NCBI GenBank assembly: GCA_012845835.1
Contig: JABAKD010000028.1
Location: 12,462,717-12,526,716 of the forward strand
DNA length: 64,000 nt
Source of the DNA: Undaria pinnatifida
Lineage: Eukaryota; Sar; Phaeophyceae; Laminariales; Alariaceae
Reading direction: 5' to 3'
How positions within the stretch are numbered: position 1 is the first letter of the stretch; every line of letters starts with the position of its first letter. Below the pieces are notes generated by a model, which saw only the letters and a list, made by a program, of their open reading frames with translations, did not search any database and was not told the origin of the DNA. Positions 43,851-53,669 of this stretch are shown in pieces. The position numbers and the translations under genes are program-made.

Positions 43851-44932
43851 CATAGCCTTGATCAGTCGCCCGTCACCAACATAATCGATTCCAGTGTTTA
43901 CGTGAGCGAGCCATGGACTGACTGTATATCCAATACCAGCCCGACATTAAATACAATAAGGTCGATACTACTGCATAATGCTTGAAAAAAGTGTGAAACC
44001 CTGAGATCTTCGTAGAAAAGGGATGATACATAAACATCCCCGGGTCAACCGATAATGGAAGTTTCAATACTGCGGTTTATCTGCATGGCGATACGATAAC
44101 AAACGAGTCTTGGGTTTATGTTAGCAGTATTAATAGTACCGCATGGCCTCAACTCCATATCGAGCTTATATTCGTTGTTTTTCATGTCGAGCTTGTGTTT
44201 GTTGTCGGACTGATACGCCTGAAAGGTAACTTTTCATTGGTGACACGTACTACACGTACGCCCATTAACGGGCCGCTGTGTAATACGCACCGCTGAAATT
44301 ATGCGTGGCAATGTCAACGCTACTGCTTTTCTCGAAATATCGTTAAACAACTATACTCACAGGCGTTTCTTCCCTATCAGCAACGTCAACGGTTGCCCCC
44401 CCCTCTCCCCCCCGCCCTCTCTCGACCCCCCTCTAGGCATACCAACTCCTTCGAGCAAAGAAGTGTACGGATAGATGCGAGAACATAGTTGTGAATGGTG
44501 TGTCGCAGGTGCAAGTGAAAACGCATCAAATTTAGGTGATTTTCAAGTAGCGGTGTGCTGGTTCTCTGCGCTGTGGGCAGCACACGTCAACAACAGCTCG
44601 CATTTTATGTACCGCGGATTGAAAAAAAACGTCACCTTGCCACATGCCCGAAGAAATTTGTCGTACTTACAGCGTGCTCTCGCCAGCACATTCTACTGTT
44701 AGCTAGACTACGGAGGAGCCGAAAACAAGTACGATACGCCGTCCGGGTACGAGTAACGTACCGGGGCTAACGACCTGGACGCATTTAAAATCGTACCCAC
44801 GCTTTCGGACAACAGACTACTTGGAATTAGTATGGGATCATTTTCTGCACTGTTGGAGCAACAAATAAAATAACAAAAGAAAATGCCGAATATCGGAACG
44901 ATAGTCGTAAACCGGAGCGTGCGATGATCGTC

Positions 44933-47616
44933 TCACCGCTTCCGGTCGTGGACAGCGTATCGGCCGACAAACCGCGCTGCCGCCCCAACGGAAGGAGCGC
45001 TACCGCTATCGACAGCGTCACCACCCCATCGGCAACTCGAGCTTAAAGCGACTGAAGGGCGCGCATAACTATCAGCGAAAAAAACGTTCGCGCCTTTGGG
45101 TACGGGGTGGACGCCACGATCGTCCCTTCCCCGACCGCTGGTACCGGTAGCCTCGCCTTGCGAACAAGGGCGGCGGTGGCGGTGTGACAATGCCGCGCGT
45201 TCCGCTCGAACACAGCATGCGCACGTCGGGGATGGAGGCATTTCTTCGCCACTGCAAGGGATACTTCCCCCCCGCCCTACAAAAGGGGCCGTCATAGCCC
45301 CCCCTCCCACCACAGAGTGAGTTTTTATTGCAGAAGGCGTTTTTATGGCTCTCCCCCCCACCGCATAGGGAGTTCTTACTGTAGAAGGCGCTTTTACGGC
45401 GACAACCTCTTTTCGGCGTACTCCATGGGGGGGCGTCTTCCCGGTCCCAATCCGTTTCCTTGCCTGTGTTCTATACGGTTTGCTCCAAGCATTGGAAGCA
45501 ACTAGCAAGGTCGTTGCCGAGGCTGGAGACCCCTCGAGCCCGGACTTTCCAGCCCAGGACGCGTACGCGGCGCTACGGCGATCGGCGCGGCTCGCCGACA
45601 GTGAACGGGGGGCGGAGGGGCTTGCCTGTGATAAGGAATAGAGTAACCCTTCGGAGCTCTCCATCAGCCTTTGTCGCGATGACAAGTTCCAGGAGGTGTT
45701 CAAAAGGGGAAATGAGAAACGAGTGAAAGCGGGGGAAGGGGGCGGGGGGGGAAAGTTACGACAGCACGCACTATTGCGATCGCCATTGGACATCGGCCGG
45801 AAAAATTCTGGGTAGAGGAGAGCCGACCTGATAAAGGGACAAGGGCAACATCCTTCCAAGTTCTCCGTTAGCCTTAACGCCACGATAGGCTAGGGGGGAC
45901 GCGGTCAAAGGGGGGATGAGAAACGAGTGGAAGTTGGGGTGGGGGAGAGGAGGGCGGAGGTTGCAGCACCATGCACTGCTGTTGCTATTGAACCGTGTTG
46001 TGACATGGCACGGTGAGAGGGGATACTTTTCGGCCCCACATTTTCTGGGTGGAGGGGTCTGTCTGAGATGTGAAAAATAACAATTATTTCGAGCTCTCTG
46101 TTAACCTTGCCGCGACAAAAATTGGGGCGAGGGGCGGTCAAAGGGGAGATACAAAGCGCGCGCAGGGGAGGAGGAAGAGGAGGTTACGAACGAAAACACG
46201 CACTACGTCCAATGATTTCACTCCAATTGAGATTTTGGCGACACATGATCGTGATCTGAAGAGGTTGGACCAGTAGCAGTTAGCGGGGTCTCAAGGCCGA
46301 GACCGTGCCCTCACGGCTCACCCCGCCCCCCCCCCCCTCCCCGCCACCGCTGTAAGGCCTCCCACAAAAAACCAGACTCACAGCAGCATACACGTACATG
46401 TATTCGGGATCACCCGGGTTTCCCATCCAAGCTGGCTTGGCGCGTAGCGGGGTCGGGGGCTCCGTTCCCAGAAGTTCCGCGCGGCGGTTGAAGGAATCGA
46501 GAACACGCCCTGCTTCCAGCCTGTCCGGGAGGCCATTCGTCGGTGCTCGAGCCCATTCGGTTGCGAGGTAGTCGCACCCACGGCGGTTGCAGCGCCGGAA
46601 AAGCGAGCTGCTGCCGTTCTTATTATTTTTAGTGCCAACGCGAGTAGTGGTTTGTGTTGTACTATCCGCACCAGCCACGCCACGGCGGTCACAGCAGTGG
46701 TGCAAGCAGCGGCGGGGCATGCGGAAAACATCGGGGTCGATCCCATTGGCCTGAAGAGACCTCGCGTACAGGCCGTGGTAGGGCTGAGCTCCCGGTGAGC
46801 GACATCGTGCTGCTGGTGCCGTTGCTGTCGAGTATGTAGTCTGATCGAACGCGAGCGTTTTTTTCGAGGATGCCGACCTTGCCCTGGAAGTAAGATCGGT
46901 GTTGTTGGCGGACCACATGTTTCGTCCCCGGCTCCGCCACCGCCGCCTGTTCTCCTCATCTTCTTCCTCTTCTTCTTCCTCCTCCTCGGCTTTGCTTCGG
47001 TAGGGAGATCGTTTGCGCGAATGACCACGGTCGCTATAGTACGTGTTGTTGTAGGAGTGGTTTTCCGTATCACTGTCCAGCTTTTCTGTATCACTGTCCT
47101 GCTCTCCCAGCTCTCCCAATTCTAGAGCCCTGCCAGTGTGGTACTCGATATGCCGGTGGTCGATACAACTCGGCTTCTTGTCTCGAACGCTCCGCCCCCC
47201 TCCCCTATCACTCCGCACCCCCCCCCTCCCCCCCCTCCTCTCCCTCCTCCCCCTCTTCGCCGCCCCCCCGTCCCCCGGCTGCTCCCCTTAGTTGATTGCG
47301 CTGTTCGCAGAGCACGTAATTGCTAGAAGAAGCACTCTCATCCTCCGTGGTCACGCGTACCTCCAAGCCCTTGCCCCGCGTTGCCTCCACGGACACCTTC
47401 CTGGCTCGTCGAGGGCTGTCCTCGATTCGGCTCGGACTTTTCCGTTTCGATTCACGCGGCATACCGTCCATTAGATGCTTTTTTTCACGGTCTCGTCCCG
47501 CGATAGCAGGTTGCGCACAAGGTGACCTTGGTGCCGAGAACTGCTGTTGTTGTTGATGTTGTTGATGTTGTTGTTGTTGTTGTTGTTGTTGTTGCTGTTG
47601 CTGTTGCCGTTGTTGT

Positions 47617-47647
<31 letters not shown>

Positions 47648-48716
47648 TTGTGGGACTATTTTGCGGGGGAAATCCCGTTGTCCGGTTATCCGTGTTCGCC
47701 TCTTCCAAGAAGGACCCCGGTCCTCGATCGCGGCAAATGTTCGGTGTTGTGGTTCTGTTGCTCGAACGGTGCCCCTCGTTGCCTCGTACGCTGGCTGTAA
47801 CGGGTTGACGTCGTTGTTTCGGCGATGACGGGGACGATAGGGGCGTCGTATCCCCGTAAACTTTGTCGCAAACTGGATGGCGTTTCTCCTTTTCTTCGTA
47901 GCTTATCGATACCTTCGCCGAGTTGCCGTCTAGGACGGAAAAATGTGCACGCCAAGGGAGCAGCACGTTTTTATTGCTATCCGACGACTCGATGTTTTCC
48001 GCTGGCGCTCCCCTTCCCCGCCGCTTTGACGCTCTCCTTACTCTTGCGACCGCAAGATGCCCCTCCACTTCTTCAAGGGCCTCGCGAAGAGGAGATCGGT
48101 GATCCACTGCAGTCGTCGCTGAACTTTTTCGTCGAGAATCAGCGCCCCGTCTCTTTCCCCACGATGATGAGCGGCGGTACGTCGTGCCGTTCGCTGCTTT
48201 GTGTGCGTCCTTAACAGAGTCAGAGGTGCTCTTAGGCTGTTTCCTCTCGGTAGAAGAAGAAAACGACAGCAAAAGCGGGTCATTCCGTGCAGAGGAAGGT
48301 GACGACAACAAGAGCGGATCAGACGGCGGCAGCGGTGGTGGTGGTTGTGGTGGTGGTGGTGAAGATTTTCGCGGTAAACCGCATTTTTTGCCTCTCCGTT
48401 CGCGCTCGCCTAGCCGCCGCTCCTCAGTGGCTGCCTCAATGGCAGGTGATGGCGGGGAAGTACGCGGATTTTCTTCTCTAACGTTGGATATCGCTCGACA
48501 CAGCTTGCGGAGTCGAGTCTCCAGGTCGTGGCGCTGCAGGCGTCAAGGTTCAAGCAGGGGTTGTTTGATAGCGTGGTTTGCGGTTGCGCGGGGAGGGGCC
48601 TTTCTGTTTAGCAAAGGGCGGAGATGGCGTGACACCGCGGGCGATAGGATTCTATCAGGAGGGGCGTACTCATTTGTTGCTTGCCTTACGTGGTCATTCG
48701 ACCATTGACCACGCAT
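44933..48716 (-). CDS. Multi-exon gene for a large low-complexity protein with polyQ, one frame break
   Basis: Model: exon 1, 48716-48690 (MRGQWSNDH, donor GTAAGG); exon 2, 48533-46382; exon 3, 45625-44933. Exon 2 starts after CCTGCAG with RHDLETRLRKLCRAISNVRE, then a Pro-rich stretch, basic Ser-rich segments, EALEEVEGHLAVARV, a Gln/His tract, and an acidic-Gly end. The frame shifts by one in a G run near 47212-47222 and continues with SCIDHRHIEYHTGRALEL, an E9 run and VLDSFNRRAELLGTEPPTP. It ends in GDPEYMYVYAA at a GTGAGT donor (46381). Acceptor TATCACAG at 45626 keeps phase 0 and gives ASPSAPRSLSASRADRRSAA to the stop. About 950 residues. No known domain; largely disordered. Exon 1 is the least certain part. 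Confidence 0.6.
45640..46210. repeat. Three diverged tandem units of about 220 bp, mostly in an intron
   Basis: GGAGCTCTCCATCAGCCTTT at 45653, AAGTTCTCCGTTAGCCTTAA at 45858 and CGAGCTCTCTGTTAACCTTG at 46089 begin three copies. Each continues with CGC(G/C)A..., a GGTC/TTCAAAAGGGG block, GAAACGAGTG(A/G)AAG or similar, GGGGGAAGGGGG-type purines and GCACTA/GCACTG. They lie in the 756-bp intron and just reach into the start of exon 3, so the intron grew by tandem duplication that may have touched coding sequence. Confidence 0.65.
47205..47230 (-). other. Frame-breaking G run in the main gene
   Basis: On the minus strand the sequence is AGGGGGGGGAGGGGGGGGGT followed by GCGGAGTGATAGG. In the upstream frame translation ends shortly after. 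One base more or less in these runs joins it to the 300-codon frame that continues with coding-like sequence. Homopolymer miscount, a real null mutation or an unseen intron are all possible; miscount is the simplest. Confidence 0.55.
47540..47650 (-). repeat. Polyglutamine-coding CAA/CAG tract
   Basis: About 35 codons, nearly all CAA, read as Gln interrupted by a few His and one Arg (pattern Q10-R-Q13-H-QQ-H-Q5). CAA rather than CAG dominates. Lies inside exon 2 of the main gene, after KQH and before FSAPRSPCAQPA. Confidence 0.9.
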
Positions 48717-48889
48717 CCCTTTCGAGACGGAGCACCGTTCCTACTCCTACTGGAGACACCTCCAACAAGCAGCGGGGTGGCAATTGCGTTTAATCTATTT
48801 ATCGATGGCCGGTGGCAGCGGCCGTCTCAGCGTTGTTCTGCAATGAGCTCACACGTGCTACGGCGGCAAAGCTGCATCCTTTTTCTCAG

Positions 48890-49022
48890 GGCTTTTCGCG
48901 GGTCATAACCCGAGCCGCCGATCATGCCAGGAGGTTCTCAAAACCTCGTGGGTCCACTGGAGTCGGGTCAGGAGGTGTTGGAAACCTCACGGGACGGGTC
49001 AGATCGGGTCAGGAGGTTTCTT
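48890..49022 (+). repeat. Family J GGGTC/CCTC-rich repeat
   Basis: GCTTTTCGCGGGTCATAACC, CAGGAGGTTCTCAAAACCTC, GAGTCGGGTCAGGAGGTGTT, GGAAACCTCACGGGACGGGT, CAGATCGGGTCAGGAGGTTT. The reverse complement of 50815-50990 shares GCTTTTCACGGGTCATGATC, GTCAGGAGGTGTTGGAAATC, TCACGGGTCGAGTGGGATCG and GGTCAGGATGTTTT. A dispersed repeat with internal short direct repeats. Confidence 0.65.
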
Positions 49023-49369
49023 AAATGTCGTAAGTCGTGACAGGTTGCCTTGCTTTTCTTTTCGATGCGATGCTCGTCACTCGAGGACCTCTGTACCCTA
49101 TAACAATACCCAATAGTACCCCATAGTAATGCCCTAAAACCCTATAACAATATAGTACCCATCTGAGGCAAAAGCTTGTTTTTGCAGTGAACCGAAAGCC
49201 GTGCCTTTGTGACGGATGAGAAATCCATCCTATGGCCTACAGTGGGTACAACAAAATAAACCGCCTACTATACATATGATAGAGCAGTATAGTGGAAACC
49301 ACAGTAATAAATTTATAAAATAGATGTGATGTTTGATCTAGCTCAAAATTCCGCACCTAAAGTATAAAT

Positions 49370-49560
49370 ACCAACACTTACCATTATATATAGTGGACCA
49401 AAAATAGGACCCCTCCCAATGAAAACTCACCCTTACCTGGTATAGTATATTATAAGTACCAACAACGCAGCTTGCAAATATGAGTATTGACCTGAAATTT
49501 GTCGAACTCACGGCTGACGTCCTTGAAATATTTTTTATAAAATATTTTTTCATACACTGC
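49370..49560 (+). repeat. Family D repeat copy with peptide-like core
   Basis: CCATTATATATAGTGGACCA, GGACCCCTCCCAATGAAAAC, TATAAGTACCAACAACGCAG, CTTGCAAATATGAGTATTGA. From ATG at 49480: MSIDLKFVELTADVLEIFF, then IKYFF. It belongs to the same family as the 27.65-kb array and extends its open frame by several codons. Confidence 0.85.
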
Positions 49561-50493
49561 AAATAAATCAAGAATGACGAGATTCCGACGGTTTCGGGTC
49601 AAGAAACCTCGTCGCGTCGTCATATATATTCGGAAAAATATTCTTTTTTCCCCCCAAAAAAGGTACTGCTGTACCTCTAATGCATCACGCGTCAGCTACC
49701 GTGTACCTGGTATACAACACACAAGATAATACGCCGCCAGCGACGAACTTCAGACCCGAATTTTATCCAAAACTAGCGGGGATACTGCATTGATTGGGAG
49801 GATCTCGTCGATGCCGTTTCCATCGACGCGTCGAGCCATCCGACGCTTGGGATGCAGCAGATTCTGAGGATCTTCTGCGCTTCTAACATGAGGAGCTAGC
49901 TCAATATCAACATCAACATCACCCACCCGAAACGTGACTTCGAAGGCATTCGTTCGCGCAACTCACCGCCAACATTTCTATGCGCTATTCCTAAAAGCAA
50001 AGATGCTCGTAATTTTATCGTGCTCGTAACCGATACCAAGTTCCACGCTTGAGGAGTTTCAGCCGCTCACAAACCTTTAGTCTAACAACTGCAACCCCTA
50101 CCGCATAGCACCGCACTATGGAGGGATCACTCCGTCTCTCGGCGCTTGCACCCTCCCCGTCGACACGGGCTGCGACCCCCCTGCACCTCACCGAAGAACT
50201 CCTCAAGCGCCACAAAGTATCTCGACGACGGTGCATACACACATATATATCGCGAAAGAAAAAAACACAAAGTTGGGGCCTGACTGCAAATTTACAGAGG
50301 AAGAGTCCTCCCACGGTACCTAGGGGTTGCGCTCTTTTTGGGCCACATGGTGGTGCTTACAAGTCCTTCTGAGAACTGGTTAATTGATTTCGAGCTCGCT
50401 CGAGCGAGGAACTGCTGGTTGTTCTGACACCTTTCTGACAGCTTTCTGGCACCTTTCTGACACCTTTTTCGGGCACATTTGTTTTAGGGCTAG

Positions 50494-50615
50494 TGTTACA
50501 AGGCTTAGATTGGGTATAAGCAACTGGTTAACCTTTTACAAGTGGTCAAGCGGACTAATACCCCACTATTACCTTAACAAATGGCGTCATCGGCAGAAGT
50601 GTTGGTCGAATAGCT
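50494..50615 (+). mobile_element. TRIM, 5' LTR and start of interior only
   Basis: TGTTACAAGGCTTAGATTGG ... CTTTTACAAGTGGTCAAGCG ... CTATTACCTTAACA (50494-50579), then AATGGCGTCATCGGCAGAAG. This is the left terminal repeat and primer-site region of the element at 52.16 kb, more diverged and truncated to its right. Confidence 0.75.
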
Positions 50616-50814
50616 TGAGCGAATGCCTTCGAAGTCATGTTGTTTCGGGTGAGATTTTGAGCCCCTCAAGTTAGATGCTCAGAAAATTCCTAGAACCTTC
50701 CGCTGCACCCCTGCGGTGGGATGACTCGAAATTTGACACTCGCTCGCGCGAGAGGTCCCCAGCCGCTGAAACAAGCAGTCACGGCTTTTCAAGGGTCGGA
50801 TATTTCCTCGCGGG

Positions 50815-50990
50815 TCGGATCAGGTCAGGGTGACCCGTACCGACCCGCAATACTAGAAAACATCCTGACCCGATCCCACTCGACCCGTGAGATTTCCAAC
50901 ACCTCCTGACACGACCGGACTCGATCCGCGTTTCTTTCTAGTATCTCCTCATCCGGTCCGCGGGCCGGATCATGACCCGTGAAAAGCGGT
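50815..50990 (-). repeat. Family J repeat, inverted copy
   Basis: Reverse complement of the 48.89-49.02 kb copy (CACGGGTCATGATCC ... GTCAGGAGGTGTTGG). Contains TACCGACCCGCAATACTAGA and TTCTTTCTAGTATCTCC, giving an extra inverted pair around TACTAGAAA. Confidence 0.6.
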
Positions 50991-51243
50991 GGAAGGGAGA
51001 GACGTGTCCCCACCTACCGCAGTTGCTTTCCGCCGTTACACAGACAAAATCACCTATTTTTTAAAAGTTCGTCCAAGAGTGTTTTATACGGCATGTATCC
51101 ACCTCTCTCTGCCTGATGGATATCCAGCGAGGTCATACACAACTACAACAGCAGTAGTGGAGCATCTGACAGTGCTACTTTCAGGGAGGGGCTGTTTTGT
51201 TTTGCCAACTTCGATGGCGATTTCCCTAATCTACTCATGGAAA

Positions 51244-51338
51244 AATGAAAACTACGCTTCATTCCGCTGTGAGATCGAAATTTGAATCAAAACTCATCCA
51301 TCTTTTTGCGAGCTGCGTGTGATAGTTCGATCTCCTAT
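51244..51338 (-). repeat. Family C, reversed partial copy
   Basis: CCGCTGTGAGATCGAAATTT, GAATCAAAACTCATCCATCT, TTTTGCGAGCTGCGTGTGAT, AGTTCGATCTCC. It matches the right arm of the 28.8-kb hairpin. A run of 15 or more C follows at about 51374. Confidence 0.65.
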
Positions 51339-52076
51339 TGTAGCACATTTTTGTTTTTTTTTATTGCAGTCAACCCCCCCCCCCCCCCGCGCCGATATCA
51401 CGCTGCGTTGTGAACGGGCGTGGCAGCTCGTACGTAGTTATGCGCAGTTCTGAAGGTGGCTGATACGGCTTACATACCGCGTACGTATTTACGCGTAGTT
51501 CTGACAATGGTTGGTGTGTGAGCAGCATGGTGACCGGATACAGCAGCGGCAGAAAGTAGGAGATACCTGGTGGTAACTTAACATCGCCGTCTCTTGGTCG
51601 TGCCCACCACTACATAGTGCAAGGCAACCACCAGTGAAACAGCAAAAACCAAGTACCAGCTGCAAGGAAGCCAGGCTGAGATAAATGGACGCAGCTTCAA
51701 CATAAATCCCGATGACGAGTTTATGTTGAAGTTGCCGATAGTGCAAATCACACCCTTTCCTAACTCGGAAAAACCAGTTGGCCGGGTCAGTCAGCATCCC
51801 TGTTTCGTACTTCAATCGTCGAAAAACTTTTGTTGCAACCCACCTCGCGAATACCAGCTTCAAGCATGCTGGCGAGTCTGACGTTTGTGAAGCTCGACAT
51901 GTCCACCTGTGACCGCTCGCGCGCCGGTTTTCCAGATGTCTGCGGGATGGATCGTGTCGTAAGACATGTAGGACGGTCATCTACAAGTATTTTAGAAAAA
52001 AGGATGCGTGCTACGAGAGAGGTGCACCAATGCACCACTTTTTTTTCTGGCAGGTTCCTCAATTTGGGAGCTTCAC

Positions 52077-52161
52077 CCTTTTACAACTAACTGGAAACCC
52101 GTTTTGGGGGACAAAATTACTTGGATTTAGTACAGGGAGGGGTTCGGGGGCAAGGGGTTAA
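52077..52161 (-). mobile_element. Family E mini-MITE, reversed
   Basis: CTAACTGGAAACCCGTTTTG, GGGGACAAAATTACTTGGAT, TTAGTACAGGGAGGGGTTCG, GGGGCAAGGGGTTAA. Its terminal TTAA (52158-52161) is also the 4-bp sequence duplicated by the TRIM inserted immediately to the right, so the TRIM landed at the edge of this element. Confidence 0.7.
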
Positions 52162-52535
52162 TGTTATAAGGCTTAGTTTGGGTAAGCTATTGGTTAACCC
52201 TTTGCAAGTGGTCAAACGGACTAATACCCCACTAATAACCTTAACAAATGGCGTCGTCGGCAGGACATGGGTTTTTTGGGTCGTGGGTTCGATCCCCACC
52301 ATCCACAATAATAAACTTTTCAGACTTTCCCATGTCGAACTTGAAAAATGCTCTTCCTGGTATCCCCAGGGAATGAAACGGCTTGGATAATTGACAGGTC
52401 CGCCCGTATATCCGGCCGACCTGCTATCCCGCCGTTTCAGGGGGGGGGAGTGTTATAAGGCTTAGTTTGGGTAAGCTATTGGTTAACCTTTTGCAAGTGG
52501 TCAAACGGACTAATACCCGACTAATAACCTTAACA
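52162..52535 (+). mobile_element. Miniature LTR retrotransposon (TRIM), complete, 374 bp
   Basis: Two 85-bp terminal repeats (52162-52246 and 52451-52535), each TGTTATAAGG...ACCTTAACA, nearly identical. Directly after the left repeat comes AATGGCGTCGTCGGCAGGAC, a candidate primer-binding site (TGGCGTCGTC...). Directly before the right repeat is the polypurine tract AGGGGGGGGGAG (52439-52450). TTAA flanks both sides as a 4-bp target duplication. There is no coding capacity, so enzymes of another LTR element are needed. The interior also has a tRNA-like T arm (GTGGGTTCGATCCCCAC, 52286-52302). Confidence 0.9.
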
Positions 52536-52685
52536 TTAAGACCTCTCTTAAGGCAAAAACTGATTTGGAGAAAAATAAAACCGTTACCAGATGAAAACTC
52601 CCATGGCCTAGGTACACAACGAGAATCACGCAAAAAAAAATTGCCCGTTTCCGACGATTTTGGGCTAAGGACCCCGGCATTCAGA

Positions 52686-53080
52686 AAAAAATTCCGCCAA
52701 AAAACGGTATTCCTCTATTGTAGCACGCGTCAAAAAATTATTTATTTTCATGACGAGAAAAAAATCAGCCAAAAAACGGTATACCTCTATTGTAGCACGC
52801 GTCAAAAAATTATTTATTTTCATGACGAGAAAAAAATCAGCCAAAAAACGGTATACCTCTATTGTAGCACGCGTCAAAAAATTATTTATTTTCATGACGA
52901 GAAAAAAATCAGCCAAAAAACGGTATACCTCTATTGTAGCACGCGTCAAAAAATTATTTTACAAAAAATATTTCAAGGACGTCAGCCGTGAGTTATTATT
53001 ATTTAAATTTTCACAACGAGAAAACATTTCCGCCAAAAAACGGTATACCTCCATCGTAGCGCGCGTCAAATAATTATTTT
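52686..53080. repeat. 72-bp tandem repeat, four units plus one diverged
   Basis: Units start GCCAAAAAACGGTATACCTC at 52696, 52768, 52840 and 52912 and continue TATTGTAGCACGCGTCAAAA, AATTATTTATTTTCATGACG, AGAAAAAAATCA. They are nearly identical. A fifth, diverged unit at 53028-53080 is separated by a family D fragment. Because 72 is divisible by three, repeated peptides appear in several frames on both strands; I do not think any is translated. Confidence 0.95.
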
Positions 53081-53160
53081 ATACCTAATTTTCAAGGACG
53101 TCAGCCGTGAGTTTGACGAATTTCAGGTCAATACTCATCTTTGCAAGCTGCGTTGTTAAT
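52965..53160 (-). repeat. Family D fragments, reversed
   Basis: ATATTTCAAGGACGTCAGCC then GTGAGTTATT at 52968, cut short. At 53087 a longer copy reads ATTTTCAAGGACGTCAGCCG, TGAGTTTGACGAATTTCAGG, TCAATACTCATCTTTGCAAG, CTGCGTTGTT. The second encodes, on the minus strand, QLAKMSIDLKFVKLTADVL. Confidence 0.8.
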
Positions 53161-53179
53161 TATTTATTCTATGACGTGC

Positions 53180-53460
53180 AGGTGTGTGCTATCTACTACG
53201 TGTACGAGTGAAGGAGTGTTGTATGACGTGTATATGGGTGTTGGGTAATATGACGCGTGGAAGTGCTGTGTGGCGTGTATGAGTGTTGTGACGTGTAGGT
53301 GTGTTTTACTACGTGTAACATATAGGGCGTGTTGTATGACGTGTATGATGAGTGTTGTATGACGCGTCGTGAGTGCTGTATGACGTGTATGAGTGTTGTA
53401 TGAAGTGCATGAGTGTTGTATGACGGACATGAGTATTATATGATCAAAGTGTACAATAGA
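53180..53460. repeat. Minisatellite of about 20-23 bp units
   Basis: GTGTTGTATGACGTGTATGA, GTGTTGTATGACGCGTCGTG, AGTGCTGTATGACGTGTATG, AGTGTTGTATGAAGTGCATG, AGTGTTGTATGACGGACATG. The imperfect unit contains TGTATGACGTG. Confidence 0.85.
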
Positions 53461-53567
53461 AGAAGTGTTATGTGACGTGTAGGATGTACGGGACGAGGCA
53501 AATACGAAGTCCGCGCATACCGCACATGCAAAAGTGCGGTTCAAGTAATGATCTGGAATACCCTCGC

Positions 53568-53665
53568 TCAACCGCTTTAGAGCAGCCCCCAAACCCCTTC
53601 CTTATACTTGTACTAATTCCAAGGATTTTGTTCCCGAAACGGGTGTCCAGTTGTAGAGGCGTTAA
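53568..53665 (+). mobile_element. Family E mini-MITE, diverged
   Basis: TCAACCGCTTTAGAGCAGCC, CCCAAACCCCTTCCTTATAC, TAATTCCAAGGATTTTGTTC, CCGAAACGGGTGTCCAGTTG, TAGAGGCGTTAA. Confidence 0.6.
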
Positions 53666-53669
53666 CGAG

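Noticed and set aside
46378-47094. Second minus-strand frame of 238 codons
   Set aside because: Overlaps the 312-codon frame in another phase. It turns the Glu run into Arg/Lys and lacks the in-phase donor at 46381.
48184-48708. Plus-strand 174-codon frame
   Set aside because: It is the complement of the coding exon of the minus-strand gene, whose reading has splice sites and natural composition.
52690-52960. CRISPR-like array of evenly spaced repeats
   Set aside because: The whole 72-bp unit repeats without unique spacers, in eukaryote-type DNA with no cas genes. It is a simple satellite.
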